Positions 17,104 to 25,410 of a stretch of 64,000 nt of DNA are shown here, piece after piece. The stretch's first letter is position 1. Each line of letters opens with the position of its first letter. Origin of the DNA: Sphingobacterium chungjuense (GTDB taxonomy: Bacteria; Bacteroidota; Bacteroidia; Sphingobacteriales; Sphingobacteriaceae); contig NZ_WLYS01000002.1 in NCBI RefSeq assembly GCF_011316935.1, forward strand, positions 372,001 to 436,000, written 5' to 3'. A program made the translations under genes and the position numbers. The notes below the pieces were generated by a model. That model saw nothing but the letters and a program-made list of their open reading frames with translations. It was not told the DNA's origin and did not search any database.

Positions 17104-20100
17104 CTATATCTTCTTCCGATTATCATTAGAATCGGTATCTATCAATTTATTATTCGGATCTACGCCTACTTCTAGCGGCTTGCTATCTACTATTATTTGC
17201 ATCTTGTTATTGATCTGATCGATCTTGATGCGTTTCATATAGATTGGATTCTCCACATCGTGCTTCCCTGTTTTTTGGGGCTCTCCGAAGATCGCAATAT
17301 CTACATAATCCTTGAGTGGCAGAGACTGTACTTCGACGCCATCTACTTTGGTTTTTATACCCGTGCCAGCAGCGTCTTCAAAGCTTTTTTTACCTTTTGC
17401 ATCGGTACGATACTTCGATACTTGAAATTCTATATCGACCTCATATTTTCCATTGGCCAATTCCTTCGAACTTATATTAGTAATCTTGTTATCGTACAAG
17501 GTGATCGTTTCATACATATCTCGTACGGCATACTGTAGCGAATCGGGCACGTGTTCTTTCAGCAGATCCACAAATTCTAATGAAGTGGTATATGGTGGAT
17601 ATTGAAATGCCACTGCATCAATGTAATCACTCAATAGCGCATTAAAGGCCGTCTCGCCCATGAGATCGCTCAGGGCATACATCGCCAGAGAACCCTTGTT
17701 GTAGTGAATATAAGCCTGATTTTCATTAAACATCAACGGATTTTCGCCCAATTGCTCCGTGGCGCGACCGCGCAGGTAACTATCCAACGCTTCTTTTAGA
17801 AAGCGGCGCATTTGATGCTTACCATACGTTTCTTCCAACACTTTCAGCGAACTGTATTCTGCCAACGACTCCGACATCATTGTGGCACCTTTTACGCCTG
17901 CGCCGATGACCTGATGCGCCCACCATTGGTGTGCAAATTCATGCGCGATGACGCTATATGGATAATCGATACCATTCGGATTATCTTCATCTACCTGGGC
18001 AATAAAACCAATCGCTTCTGAAAATGGCACCGTATTGGCAAATGCTTGCGCGAATGTGCCATGTGTTTTGGGAAACTCGATCACACGCAACTGCGTAAAC
18101 TGATACGGACTAAAGTTGGCTTCGTAATATTCCAGCGATTTTTTCATCGAAGCCATCATCCGTGCAAGATTGTAGGTATGATCCCGGTGATAATAAATCT
18201 CCAAATTCACATCGTTCAAGGAATCACGCATAACCTCAAAACGAGCAGAGATGATCGAATAAAAATTCAACATTTTATTATCCATCTGATAATGGAAATA
18301 CCGTCTACCATCATCTCCGATCCACTCTTTTTGCAAATAACCCGGTGCGATGGCGATCTGATCGGGCGAGGTGCTCACCGTCGCCTCGAAATCGATCCAA
18401 TCGGCGTCGTGCGAGATATAATTATTACCCAATGCTGCTTCATCCGTTGGATCAGGCATACGATCTTTAGGCGGCAGTCCGTACTTCGCTCTCACTTTAT
18501 TATCATCGAGTTCCATTCTTGGATCATAGGCGAATGTGGGAAACATACTACTATTCAAAAATGTTCCGTTGGACAAGATGGGCGATTTATCTTTTAAAAA
18601 TGTGTTCGGCTCATTGGCAAAAGAGAATTCCATTTCCATCGTATCCAATGGCTGCAATGGCCTTGCTAAGGCATAAATCCGAATGTTGGCGATCGTATCG
18701 TTGATGACCGTACTGTTTTCTATGGAAAAATTCTCCGAAGTAATATTGTCGTTGTGCGACATAAATAGCGTATCAATAGCTTCATTCGTTTTATTCACAT
18801 AACGCATGCGAATAGCCGCTGTATAATCGCGTTCTTCGGGAAAGATATCCATATTCAATTTTACGTCGATCAGTCGCGGTGCTGCCTTATCGGCATAGTG
18901 CCCATAGGTCTTCTCGATATTTACGGATGTTTTTTCTCTGTCTTGATCAGAAATGTATGGCTCCGCCACATTATTGTGGTAGTAGATAGCATATCCCAAA
19001 CCCAGAAATGCAACGGCCGCTAATGCCGTAGGCACGATCAGGATTGCTGTAGCGCGCTGCCGCAATGTGCTGAATCGTCCTTTTAGATTGCCCATCAGTC
19101 CACGACGCCAAAATAGCAACGCAAGACCGGCTAACATCACTGCAAACAGAAACCAATACAAGCGGTAGTAGAAGTATTCCCGCAAGCTACCGTAGCCATT
19201 CATATCTGAATATTCATAGCCCGTCGCCATATTGAATTTAAAAATAGCTTGCTCAATCCCGATTTTAGAAAGAAATGGAAGACCTATGTATAGGATCAAA
19301 CAGACTATAAATCCGACAAAATAATTCTTGAAAAACGAATGTATAAAGAGCGCAAAGAGTATATACACCACGTATTTTGGAAGATCCAACACAAAAAGTT
19401 CCATTAGATAATGGCCGACCTCAAAATGATAAAATCCTTGATACGCTTGATATCCGATACCCGTCAGCATACTGATAAATAAAATCAGCATGGTCATCTG
19501 TACTAAAGCGAGTGCTTTAGAAAGGAATAGTGCCCAATTCGGAATCGCTGTTGAATCTACCAGAAGATCCATTTTGGCCATACGCGCGCGCTGAATCAAT
19601 ATCCCCGCAAAAAGGAAAACCAGAATAACAATGAAGAAGCTATATACCGACCCGATCGTGGAAAGCAACTTCCAAGTCACCGGATACGTTTCTGTCCCCA
19701 TTATACTACCCACCGATTCGGTCACAATCAGCACCATCAACACCGCAATCACCATGATAACGATGAAAGTCCAATTGCGCACAATGGCCTTCAGATCGTA
19801 CCACGATAAGCGGAAAGCTACAGCTAATCGACTCCAAAAACTATAAATCAGATCCACTTTTGGCAAATCGATCTTCATTACACTACCAAAATTCTCTTTA
19901 ATAAGGCGCTTGCCAGACTTACGTCTACCAATCTGGTGACCGTGGTGTGAGAAGTTAAATGCACGATAAACTAATGTGCCAATCACAGCAGCTACGCCAA
20001 GCCAAATCAATCGATTGTATAGCAGTACGCCAGATATCGGTAAAAAGCGCGTATTTTGTTCTTCGACACTCCAATATTTAGAATAATAACTGATTGGATT

Positions 20101-20751
20101 AAAACCAAACGGATCCAGTAATGCTACGGTATACAGATTATCCATATTCCGAGTCATATTGTCTAGTACCGTTTGTAATACAAAAAGTAGCAGGACAAAG
20201 ATGAATCCGACGTAAATATTTCGCGAGTAATTGACGACAGCGAATACCATCAAGCCAAACAATACCATGTTTGGTATGATGAGCACGGAAAAAGCTTGTA
20301 GATAAGCCAATATATTATTGGGTCCCAAAAGATCCTTATTTACATTAGGCATGTATTGACCAACAAAGAAACCCAACATACAGGCTACCGGAATTAGCAA
20401 GGTAATGAGTAAGCTACTCAGGAACTTGGCACCCAGATAGGCTGACTTCGTCAGTGGATAAGAGAACATCACCTGATGCACCTGATACTGATAATCCCGG
20501 AAAACCGACGCTCCAATAATGGTAGGCAACAGGAAATAGACTAACGTAGAAAATGCATTGAGAAAACCTGCGATATTGATTGGAGAATTGACATAGGTAG
20601 GACTTGATGTTGTGACAGTTACGCCGTCGAACGCACCTAATGATGACATCGTGGAGAATACCGATATAGCAAAAAACAAAACGCAGTACACGTAAAACAC
20701 CGGATTGCGCAACCAACGCGTGATCTCGAAATTAAATATGGTACTAAACAT
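17104..20751 (-). CDS. ABC-2 permease fused to M1-family aminopeptidase
   Basis: This 1215-residue fusion joins an ABC-type export permease to an exported metallopeptidase. About residues 1-590 hold two ABC-2-like sets of six hydrophobic helices, separated near residue 300 by a basic cytoplasmic linker. The rest (about 610-1215) is an M1 peptidase fold with the zinc motif H937-E-F-A-H941. The third ligand is probably E961 in SESLAEY, one residue further away than the usual HExxH-x18-E spacing. The ATPase gene at 20744-21628 overlaps the 5' end by 8 bases. This architecture is known in Bacteroidota annotations as 'ABC transporter permease/M1 family aminopeptidase', but substrate and purpose are, to my knowledge, unsettled. 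Confidence 0.9.
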   Translation of the reverse strand: MFSTIFNFEITRWLRNPVFYVYCVLFFAISVFSTMSSLGAFDGVTVTTSSPTYVNSPINIAGFLNAFSTLVYFLLPTIIGASVFRDYQYQVHQVMFSYPLTKSAYLGAKFLSSLLITLLIPVACMLGFFVGQYMPNVNKDLLGPNNILAYLQAFSVLIIPNMVLFGLMVFAVVNYSRNIYVGFIFVLLLFVLQTVLDNMTRNMDNLYTVALLDPFGFNPISYYSKYWSVEEQNTRFLPISGVLLYNRLIWLGVAAVIGTLVYRAFNFSHHGHQIGRRKSGKRLIKENFGSVMKIDLPKVDLIYSFWSRLAVAFRLSWYDLKAIVRNWTFIVIMVIAVLMVLIVTESVGSIMGTETYPVTWKLLSTIGSVYSFFIVILVFLFAGILIQRARMAKMDLLVDSTAIPNWALFLSKALALVQMTMLILFISMLTGIGYQAYQGFYHFEVGHYLMELFVLDLPKYVVYILFALFIHSFFKNYFVGFIVCLILYIGLPFLSKIGIEQAIFKFNMATGYEYSDMNGYGSLREYFYYRLYWFLFAVMLAGLALLFWRRGLMGNLKGRFSTLRQRATAILIVPTALAAVAFLGLGYAIYYHNNVAEPYISDQDREKTSVNIEKTYGHYADKAAPRLIDVKLNMDIFPEERDYTAAIRMRYVNKTNEAIDTLFMSHNDNITSENFSIENSTVINDTIANIRIYALARPLQPLDTMEMEFSFANEPNTFLKDKSPILSNGTFLNSSMFPTFAYDPRMELDDNKVRAKYGLPPKDRMPDPTDEAALGNNYISHDADWIDFEATVSTSPDQIAIAPGYLQKEWIGDDGRRYFHYQMDNKMLNFYSIISARFEVMRDSLNDVNLEIYYHRDHTYNLARMMASMKKSLEYYEANFSPYQFTQLRVIEFPKTHGTFAQAFANTVPFSEAIGFIAQVDEDNPNGIDYPYSVIAHEFAHQWWAHQVIGAGVKGATMMSESLAEYSSLKVLEETYGKHQMRRFLKEALDSYLRGRATEQLGENPLMFNENQAYIHYNKGSLAMYALSDLMGETAFNALLSDYIDAVAFQYPPYTTSLEFVDLLKEHVPDSLQYAVRDMYETITLYDNKITNISSKELANGKYEVDIEFQVSKYRTDAKGKKSFEDAAGTGIKTKVDGVEVQSLPLKDYVDIAIFGEPQKTGKHDVENPIYMKRIKIDQINNKMQIIVDSKPLEVGVDPNNKLIDTDSNDNRKKI

Positions 20752-21628
20752 GTTGGTTATCTCCCTTTAATGATACAAAATATACGTCTTCCAAGATCGG
20801 CTTTGCACCGACAAACTGTTCACCCGGATTTTGCTCTGCAAATACCCGAATATTGAGCGAATTGTCGCGATTATAACTGGAAGAAATGACATTGTATTGG
20901 CTATTGACTGCATCAAAATTTTCTCGATCAATGTTACTTGTCCAGATCTTACCTTGCAATTCGTCTTCACCCGCTTGAGAACTTCCCCGGTATAGCACTC
21001 TTCCGCCATTCACGATGGCCAGTTCGTGGCACAATTCCCGTACATCATCCACGATATGTGTTGAAAAAATAACGGTATGACTGGTACCAATCTCGCGCAG
21101 TACATTGAGGAAGCGTTGTCTCTCAGCCGGATCTAAGCCTGCTGTTGGTTCGTCTACGATAATAAGTTTTGGATCGTTGAGCAATAATTGTGCAATACCA
21201 AAGCGTTGTTTCATCCCGCCGGAGTAACCACTGACGTTTTTGGACTTCACCTGATACAGGTTAGTGATCTCCAACACTTTTTGCACGATTTTCTTACGAT
21301 CAGCTCGGCTACTGATGCCCTTCAAGTGTGCAAAGTAATCCAGCAGATCTTCGGCCGACATATTAGGATAAACGCCAAATTCCTGCGGAAGATAGCCCAG
21401 TACATGACGTAATTGCATAGGATCTTTCAACACATCAATATCTCCAAATGAAATTTCACCCGTATCAGGACGCTGCAGCGTGGCGATGGTACGCATTAAG
21501 GTCGATTTTCCAGCTCCATTAGGGCCCAGTAATCCAAACATGCCCGGCTTGATGCGCAAGTTGATACCATCAAGCGCCTTTACGCCATTTTCATATGTTT
21601 TGTTTAGATTATTGATTACTAAATCCAT
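20744..21628 (-). CDS. ABC transporter ATP-binding protein
   Basis: This 294-residue ATPase drives the permease/peptidase fusion encoded directly downstream. It shows Walker A (GLLGPNGAGKST), the signature SGGMKQR, Walker B with IIVDEPTAGLDP, and the H-loop (STHIVDD). The C-terminal 80 residues after the ATPase core form a small extra domain, as in the CcmA/NatA-like exporter ATPases. The 8-base overlap with the permease gene indicates coupled translation. The 285 bp upstream, towards the divergent crp-type gene, have no recognisable promoter box that I would defend. Confidence 0.92.
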   Translation of the reverse strand: MDLVINNLNKTYENGVKALDGINLRIKPGMFGLLGPNGAGKSTLMRTIATLQRPDTGEISFGDIDVLKDPMQLRHVLGYLPQEFGVYPNMSAEDLLDYFAHLKGISSRADRKKIVQKVLEITNLYQVKSKNVSGYSGGMKQRFGIAQLLLNDPKLIIVDEPTAGLDPAERQRFLNVLREIGTSHTVIFSTHIVDDVRELCHELAIVNGGRVLYRGSSQAGEDELQGKIWTSNIDRENFDAVNSQYNVISSSYNRDNSLNIRVFAEQNPGEQFVGAKPILEDVYFVSLKGDNQHV

Positions 21629-21913
21629 GGTGTTAGTTTTTTTAAGGTATTAGTAGCGCTTCCCATCATTTTGTTACAAAAGAATATTAGTGAAAGACAT
21701 AAACTTGCAAAACCACTGAATCCGTTATGGCATAACGACTTGTAAAACAATAGTCTGCAGGTGGAGAAAGGTGCACTGTTTTTTTGAGCACACGACTTAC
21801 TCAACAGTTTGTTACGTGGAGTGGATGGATAGTATTCCCAAAACACACAGTTAATAACGAAATTCTAAATTAATGTTTAAATTGCTTTAGTTTTAAAACA
21901 TTTTCGATCTATC

Positions 21914-22477
21914 ATGGAAACACTTCGGCAACATATTGAACAAATCACTTCTTTAGCCGATGAAGAATTTGAATTTATCCATCCTCATTTTACGAAGAAG
22001 CGTATACTAAAAAATCAATATTTGCTACACGAAGATGATGATGTAAAATACGAGTTTCTTGTCTTATCCGGGCTCTATAAAGTTATATTTTTGGATGATC
22101 AAGGTAAAGAACACATTATTCAATTTGCTAAAGAAAACTGGTGGATGAGTGATTATCAAGCATTTTTCCAAGAGACGAAAGCAACGGTTTTTATTCAATG
22201 TATAGAAGCAGGAGAAGTATTGGCTTCTACTTTGGAAACAAGGGAAAAGCTTTCTGCAGAATTTCATAAGATGGAACATTTCTACCGTTTAAAACTCACC
22301 AACGGATACATAGCATTGCAACAACGGATTCGGCTATTGCTTTCCAGCACACCACAGGAACGTTATGAGAAATTTGTTCAACTCTATCCTGATTTATTAC
22401 AACGCCTTCCAAAAAGACTGATTGCTGAATACCTTGGGGTAAGTCGCGAAACGTTGAGTAGATTGTATTCTAAATAA
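21914..22477 (+). CDS. Crp/Fnr-family transcriptional regulator (CRP-like recognition helix)
   Basis: The 187-residue protein has an N-terminal cyclic-nucleotide-binding-type beta-roll (about residues 25-110), a dimer helix and a C-terminal winged helix. The recognition helix is G-V-S-R-E-T-L-S-R-L. It keeps the Arg, Glu and Arg at the positions that read GTGA in E. coli CRP (SRETVGR). No Cys cluster for an FNR-type iron-sulfur centre is present, and the usual cAMP-pocket residues are not obvious, so the signal is unknown. A perfect TGTGA-N6-TCACA palindrome lies 133 bp after the stop, in front of the PfpI gene, which makes that gene the leading target candidate. Confidence 0.88.
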   Translation: METLRQHIEQITSLADEEFEFIHPHFTKKRILKNQYLLHEDDDVKYEFLVLSGLYKVIFLDDQGKEHIIQFAKENWWMSDYQAFFQETKATVFIQCIEAGEVLASTLETREKLSAEFHKMEHFYRLKLTNGYIALQQRIRLLLSSTPQERYEKFVQLYPDLLQRLPKRLIAEYLGVSRETLSRLYSK

Positions 22478-22512
22478 GTAGCATTTAATAGAAAACATAC
22501 CTATAAGAAGTT

Positions 22513-22578
22513 GTCGATCATTGTCGACTTCGTGCGTACACCAGCCCTCCCTCTGGGTATAGTATGAACAAATCATAC
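22513..22578. promoter_or_regulatory. Two further dyads upstream of the PfpI gene
   Basis: GTCGA-N6-TCGAC at 22513-22528 has the same half-site spacing as a CRP site but other bases. GTATGA-N5-TCATAC at 22562-22578 is a second dyad. Both lie in the 245-bp gap between the crp-type gene and the PfpI gene, upstream of the TGTGA palindrome. Short dyads arise by chance, so this is a modest call. Confidence 0.3.
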
Positions 22579-22609
22579 GCTATCTAGATATATATTTTCT
22601 TTCATACGA

Positions 22610-22625
22610 TGTGATTTCGGTCACA
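22610..22625. promoter_or_regulatory. Exact CRP-type operator TGTGA-N6-TCACA
   Basis: The palindrome TGTGATTTCGGTCACA matches the classical CRP consensus half-sites without a mismatch. Its centre is about 67 bases before the start expected from the -7 box at 22671-22678, a distance known for class I activation. The adjacent regulator gene at 21914-22477 has the matching recognition residues. Confidence 0.65.
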
Positions 22626-22670
22626 CGGTTTTAGTGCGTTGCCTCCTTCCTAAGGGGCAGCAGTTCATAG

Positions 22671-22678
22671 TATCTTTG
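22671..22678 (+). promoter_or_regulatory. -7 box of the PfpI/ABM operon
   Basis: TATCTTTG matches TAnnTTTG exactly. No TTG lies at the usual -33 distance, which suits a promoter that needs an activator. The implied 5' leader is about 38-40 nt. Confidence 0.6.
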
Positions 22679-22722
22679 ATATATCAAAAGCAATAATATA
22701 TCCATTTAAAAACTAAGATATC

Positions 22723-23397
22723 ATGAGCAAAAAAGTTTTAATAATCGCCTCCAATGCTAATGCGATTGGACCGAACAACAGAAGAACAGGTGTTTTTTTA
22801 CCAGAAGTTGCGCACCCTTATGCCGAGTTTGTAAAAGCTGGATTTCACATTGACTTTGCTTCCTTAACTGGTGATACCCCATACTTAGACGCACTACAAT
22901 TAGCAAATGATCCTGACAACCTTAATTTTTTAATAGGTGATGGCTGGAATTTAATGCAAAAAGCTTCTAAATTGGAAGATGTGGACACTAATGTATACGA
23001 CGCGATATTTATTCCGGGAGGACTAGCACCGATGGTCGATATGCCTGAAAATGAATTATTGAAAAAGGTAGTTGTAGATACCTATGAGCGTGGTGCCATA
23101 ATCAGTGCCGTATGTCATGGGCCGGTAGCTTTCCTAAATGCCAAATTAAATGATGATACTTATCTTGTTGCAGGTAAAAATATCTCATCGTTTACTACAA
23201 AAGAAGAAGATAACTATGCTAGAGCCGATGTTCCATTCGATCTGCAAACAGCTCTGGTCGCACAAGGCGCTATATTTCATGAAGCAGAACCTTGGCAAGA
23301 ACAAAGTATTCAGGACGGACAAATAGTTACTGGGCAAAATCCCGCTTCAGCAAAAGGTGTAGGCCAAAAAGTTGTCGCTATATTGACCGGAAAATAA
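22723..23397 (+). CDS. DJ-1/PfpI-family protein (Hsp31-like)
   Basis: This 224-residue cytoplasmic protein belongs to the class I glutamine-amidotransferase-like DJ-1/PfpI superfamily. The nucleophile elbow is A-V-C131-H132-G-P, and the conserved acidic partner is probably E28 in FLPEVAHPY. The N-terminal R-R-T-G-V-F-L-P-E pattern and FTTKEED block are typical of the Hsp31/glyoxalase III-like subgroup, which removes methylglyoxal or protects proteins from carbonyl damage. It is followed after 67 bases by an ABM monooxygenase gene, and both lie behind a CRP-type site. A carbonyl/quinone stress role is inferred. Confidence 0.88.
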   Translation: MSKKVLIIASNANAIGPNNRRTGVFLPEVAHPYAEFVKAGFHIDFASLTGDTPYLDALQLANDPDNLNFLIGDGWNLMQKASKLEDVDTNVYDAIFIPGGLAPMVDMPENELLKKVVVDTYERGAIISAVCHGPVAFLNAKLNDDTYLVAGKNISSFTTKEEDNYARADVPFDLQTALVAQGAIFHEAEPWQEQSIQDGQIVTGQNPASAKGVGQKVVAILTGK

Positions 23398-23464
23398 TAA
23401 TATAACAAGGGAAGGCAATACTTCATTATTAAATGGTATTGATTATCGCAAAACACAATAAATC

Positions 23465-23767
23465 ATGACGAAAAAAAACATCACCACGTTTGCTAAATGG
23501 CAAGTAAAACAAGGTCACTTAGAAACAGTTTTGTCTTTATTGAATGAAGCTGTCGCCAAAAGTACACACGAAGATGGTAATCTGAAATACGAAGTGTATC
23601 AAGGCAATGACAACAGTAACACGTTGATACTTTTTGAAAAATATAAAGATCAAGACGCTTTAGACTTTCATCGTGCTTCTGCACATTTTCAGGAAGTAAT
23701 AGTGGCTCAAATAGTGCCTTTATTAGAAAGTAGAGAAGTCATTCTGATGTCTCCATTGGATTTATAA
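23465..23767 (+). CDS. Putative quinol monooxygenase (ABM domain)
   Basis: This 100-residue single-domain protein has the antibiotic biosynthesis monooxygenase (ABM) ferredoxin-like fold. The features are an N-terminal strand ending in KWQVKQGHLE, the central pattern EDGNLKYEVYQGNDNSNTLILFEKYKDQDALDFHRAS, and a C-terminal strand. The Y-x-V-Y-Q and F-H-R-x-S-x-H-F segments resemble YgiN, a quinol monooxygenase. It is probably co-transcribed with the PfpI gene. Such proteins act cofactor-free on quinols or other aromatics; the substrate here is unknown. Confidence 0.85.
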   Translation: MTKKNITTFAKWQVKQGHLETVLSLLNEAVAKSTHEDGNLKYEVYQGNDNSNTLILFEKYKDQDALDFHRASAHFQEVIVAQIVPLLESREVILMSPLDL

Positions 23768-23823
23768 CGCTCATAAACCACTCGTTATGAGATATTTTTA
23801 AATCATCAATCTATTCTTACAAA

Positions 23824-23855
23824 AAAAGGAAGATCCTTTTCGGGATCTTCCTTTT
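23824..23855. terminator. Bidirectional terminator
   Basis: A perfect 13-bp stem (aaaaggaagatcc at 23824-23836, ggatcttcctttt at 23843-23855) has A/T-rich flanks on both sides. It separates the convergent ABM gene and M48 protease gene. Confidence 0.9.
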
Positions 23856-23876
23856 ACTTATCAGATTCTCTGATAC

Positions 23877-24680
23877 TTATTTTCTATAGTATTTCATTGC
23901 CTCTGGTACTAATGATTCCAATTGGCTAATACGCCGCGCATCGCTAGGGTGCGTACTCAGGAACTCCGGCTGCGATTGACCTGACTTAGCATTGGCCATT
24001 CTGCTCCAAAATTGCACCGCTTCATTAGGGTCATATCCAGCTAGTGCCATGATTATAATTCCTGCACGGTCGGCCGCCAACTCATCCTGTCTAGAAAAGC
24101 TCAACATACCGATATTACCGCCGATACCATAAACCTGATTAAATATACCTACACTTTTGCTATTGCTGATTTGTGCTGCGCCACCAAGCACTGCACCACC
24201 GAGCTGCAAAGCCATCTGATTAGATATTTGCGCTACAGAGTGTTCTTCGATTGCATGCGCAATCTCATGTCCCATTACCGTTGCCAAACCAGCTTCCGTT
24301 GCCGTTATCGGCAAAATACCGGTATAAACAGCTACTTTTCCTCCGGGCATACACCAAGCATTTACATCTGGACTTTCTACGAGATTAAATTCCCAGTTAA
24401 AGTTGAATTTGTCTGCTAAACCACGTTCTGTTAAAAATTGCTGTGTAGCTGTCGCAATACGATTACCCACATTCTTCACCATCGTCGCCTGAGCGGTACC
24501 AGTAACTACTTTCGAACTATTGCTCCCTAAAAACTCTTTATAGGCAACAGAGGCTTGCTGGTTAATTGTCTCTGAATCAACTAATCTCAGGTATTTGCGA
24601 CCAGTAATGGCTGAGGTGGCACAACCAACTAATACGGCAGATATTAAGGCTAACGGTATATATTTTGCAATTTTTTTCAT
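23877..24680 (-). CDS. M48-family metallopeptidase lipoprotein
   Basis: The start at 24680 gives M-K-K-I-A-K-Y and a lipoprotein signal with the lipidated cysteine at C20 (L-V-G-C); an 18-codon upstream extension lacks signal features. The 267-residue protein has the zinc motif H-E-I-A-H in GHEIAHAIEEHS, and a downstream DELAADRAG block giving the third ligand. It corresponds to the LoiP/YcaL type of periplasmic M48 proteases, which take part in outer-membrane protein quality control. There are no TPR repeats, so it is not BepA-like. The gene has its own terminator downstream; upstream it is near plsY but transcribed after it. Confidence 0.9.
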   Translation of the reverse strand: MKKIAKYIPLALISAVLVGCATSAITGRKYLRLVDSETINQQASVAYKEFLGSNSSKVVTGTAQATMVKNVGNRIATATQQFLTERGLADKFNFNWEFNLVESPDVNAWCMPGGKVAVYTGILPITATEAGLATVMGHEIAHAIEEHSVAQISNQMALQLGGAVLGGAAQISNSKSVGIFNQVYGIGGNIGMLSFSRQDELAADRAGIIIMALAGYDPNEAVQFWSRMANAKSGQSQPEFLSTHPSDARRISQLESLVPEAMKYYRK

Positions 24681-24749
24681 ACTAATAAATGTGTTTAACA
24701 ATATGGGGTTCTGTAGTTCAGTAGAGAAACACAAATGCTATGCCTAAAA

Positions 24750-25397
24750 TTAACCAGACTTCTTTCGAAACAAATATATTTTAGATTCATGCCCCTTTAG
24801 CAGCCGTTCAATATTCTTCTGATGTGTCACTAAGATCAGCGCACAAATCGCTATGCCATACAATAAAATAGACGGTACACTGGTTTTGAAAATAAAAGCG
24901 ATACTAAAAGGAAATGTGAAACCGGCCATAATAGAACCAAGTGACACATAATGTGTTAGCAAAAGAATGACGATGAATACGCTTACACACATCAGTGCAG
25001 CATAGAAGTGAATGGCGAGTACCATTCCAAAAAGTGTGGCCACTCCTTTCCCACCGCGAAATCCTGCAAAAATGGGGAAAAGATGTCCGATGACCGCAAT
25101 AACGCCCAATGCGAGCTGAAAATTTACAAATGTAGAGGCATTGTCATTTCCAATGACCGAAGAATCCAGTAGATAAGGTAAATTCGTAGCGGTCCATCCT
25201 TTCAAGATATCCACAAACATTACGACAGATCCCGCCTTGCCACCTAATACCCTAAAGGTATTCGTAGCACCTGCGTTGCCACTTCCATACTCACGCACAT
25301 CTACTCCGTAAAAGGCTTGTCCAAACCATACCGCAGTAGGGATAGAACCAAAGAGATAAGCCAATATAACGATGCCAGACAGATAAAGGGAAATCAT
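24750..25397 (-). CDS. plsY: Glycerol-3-phosphate acyltransferase PlsY
   Basis: PlsY transfers the acyl group of acyl-phosphate to glycerol-3-phosphate, the first step of membrane phospholipid synthesis. The 215-residue polytopic protein has the three conserved motifs: GSGNAGATNTFRVLG near residue 37, FRGGKGVAT near residue 118, and HYVSLGSIMAG near residue 148. Length is normal. It lies 13 bases after nadC on the same strand, so the two are probably co-transcribed with the DUF4783 gene. Confidence 0.95.
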   Translation of the reverse strand: MISLYLSGIVILAYLFGSIPTAVWFGQAFYGVDVREYGSGNAGATNTFRVLGGKAGSVVMFVDILKGWTATNLPYLLDSSVIGNDNASTFVNFQLALGVIAVIGHLFPIFAGFRGGKGVATLFGMVLAIHFYAALMCVSVFIVILLLTHYVSLGSIMAGFTFPFSIAFIFKTSVPSILLYGIAICALILVTHQKNIERLLKGHESKIYLFRKKSG

Positions 25398-25410
25398 GCT
25401 ACTAAATTTA

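Noticed and set aside
21619..21846. 75-codon minus-strand frame upstream of the ABC ATPase
   Set aside because: It overlaps the ATPase start in another frame and has Cys/Ser/Leu-rich random composition.
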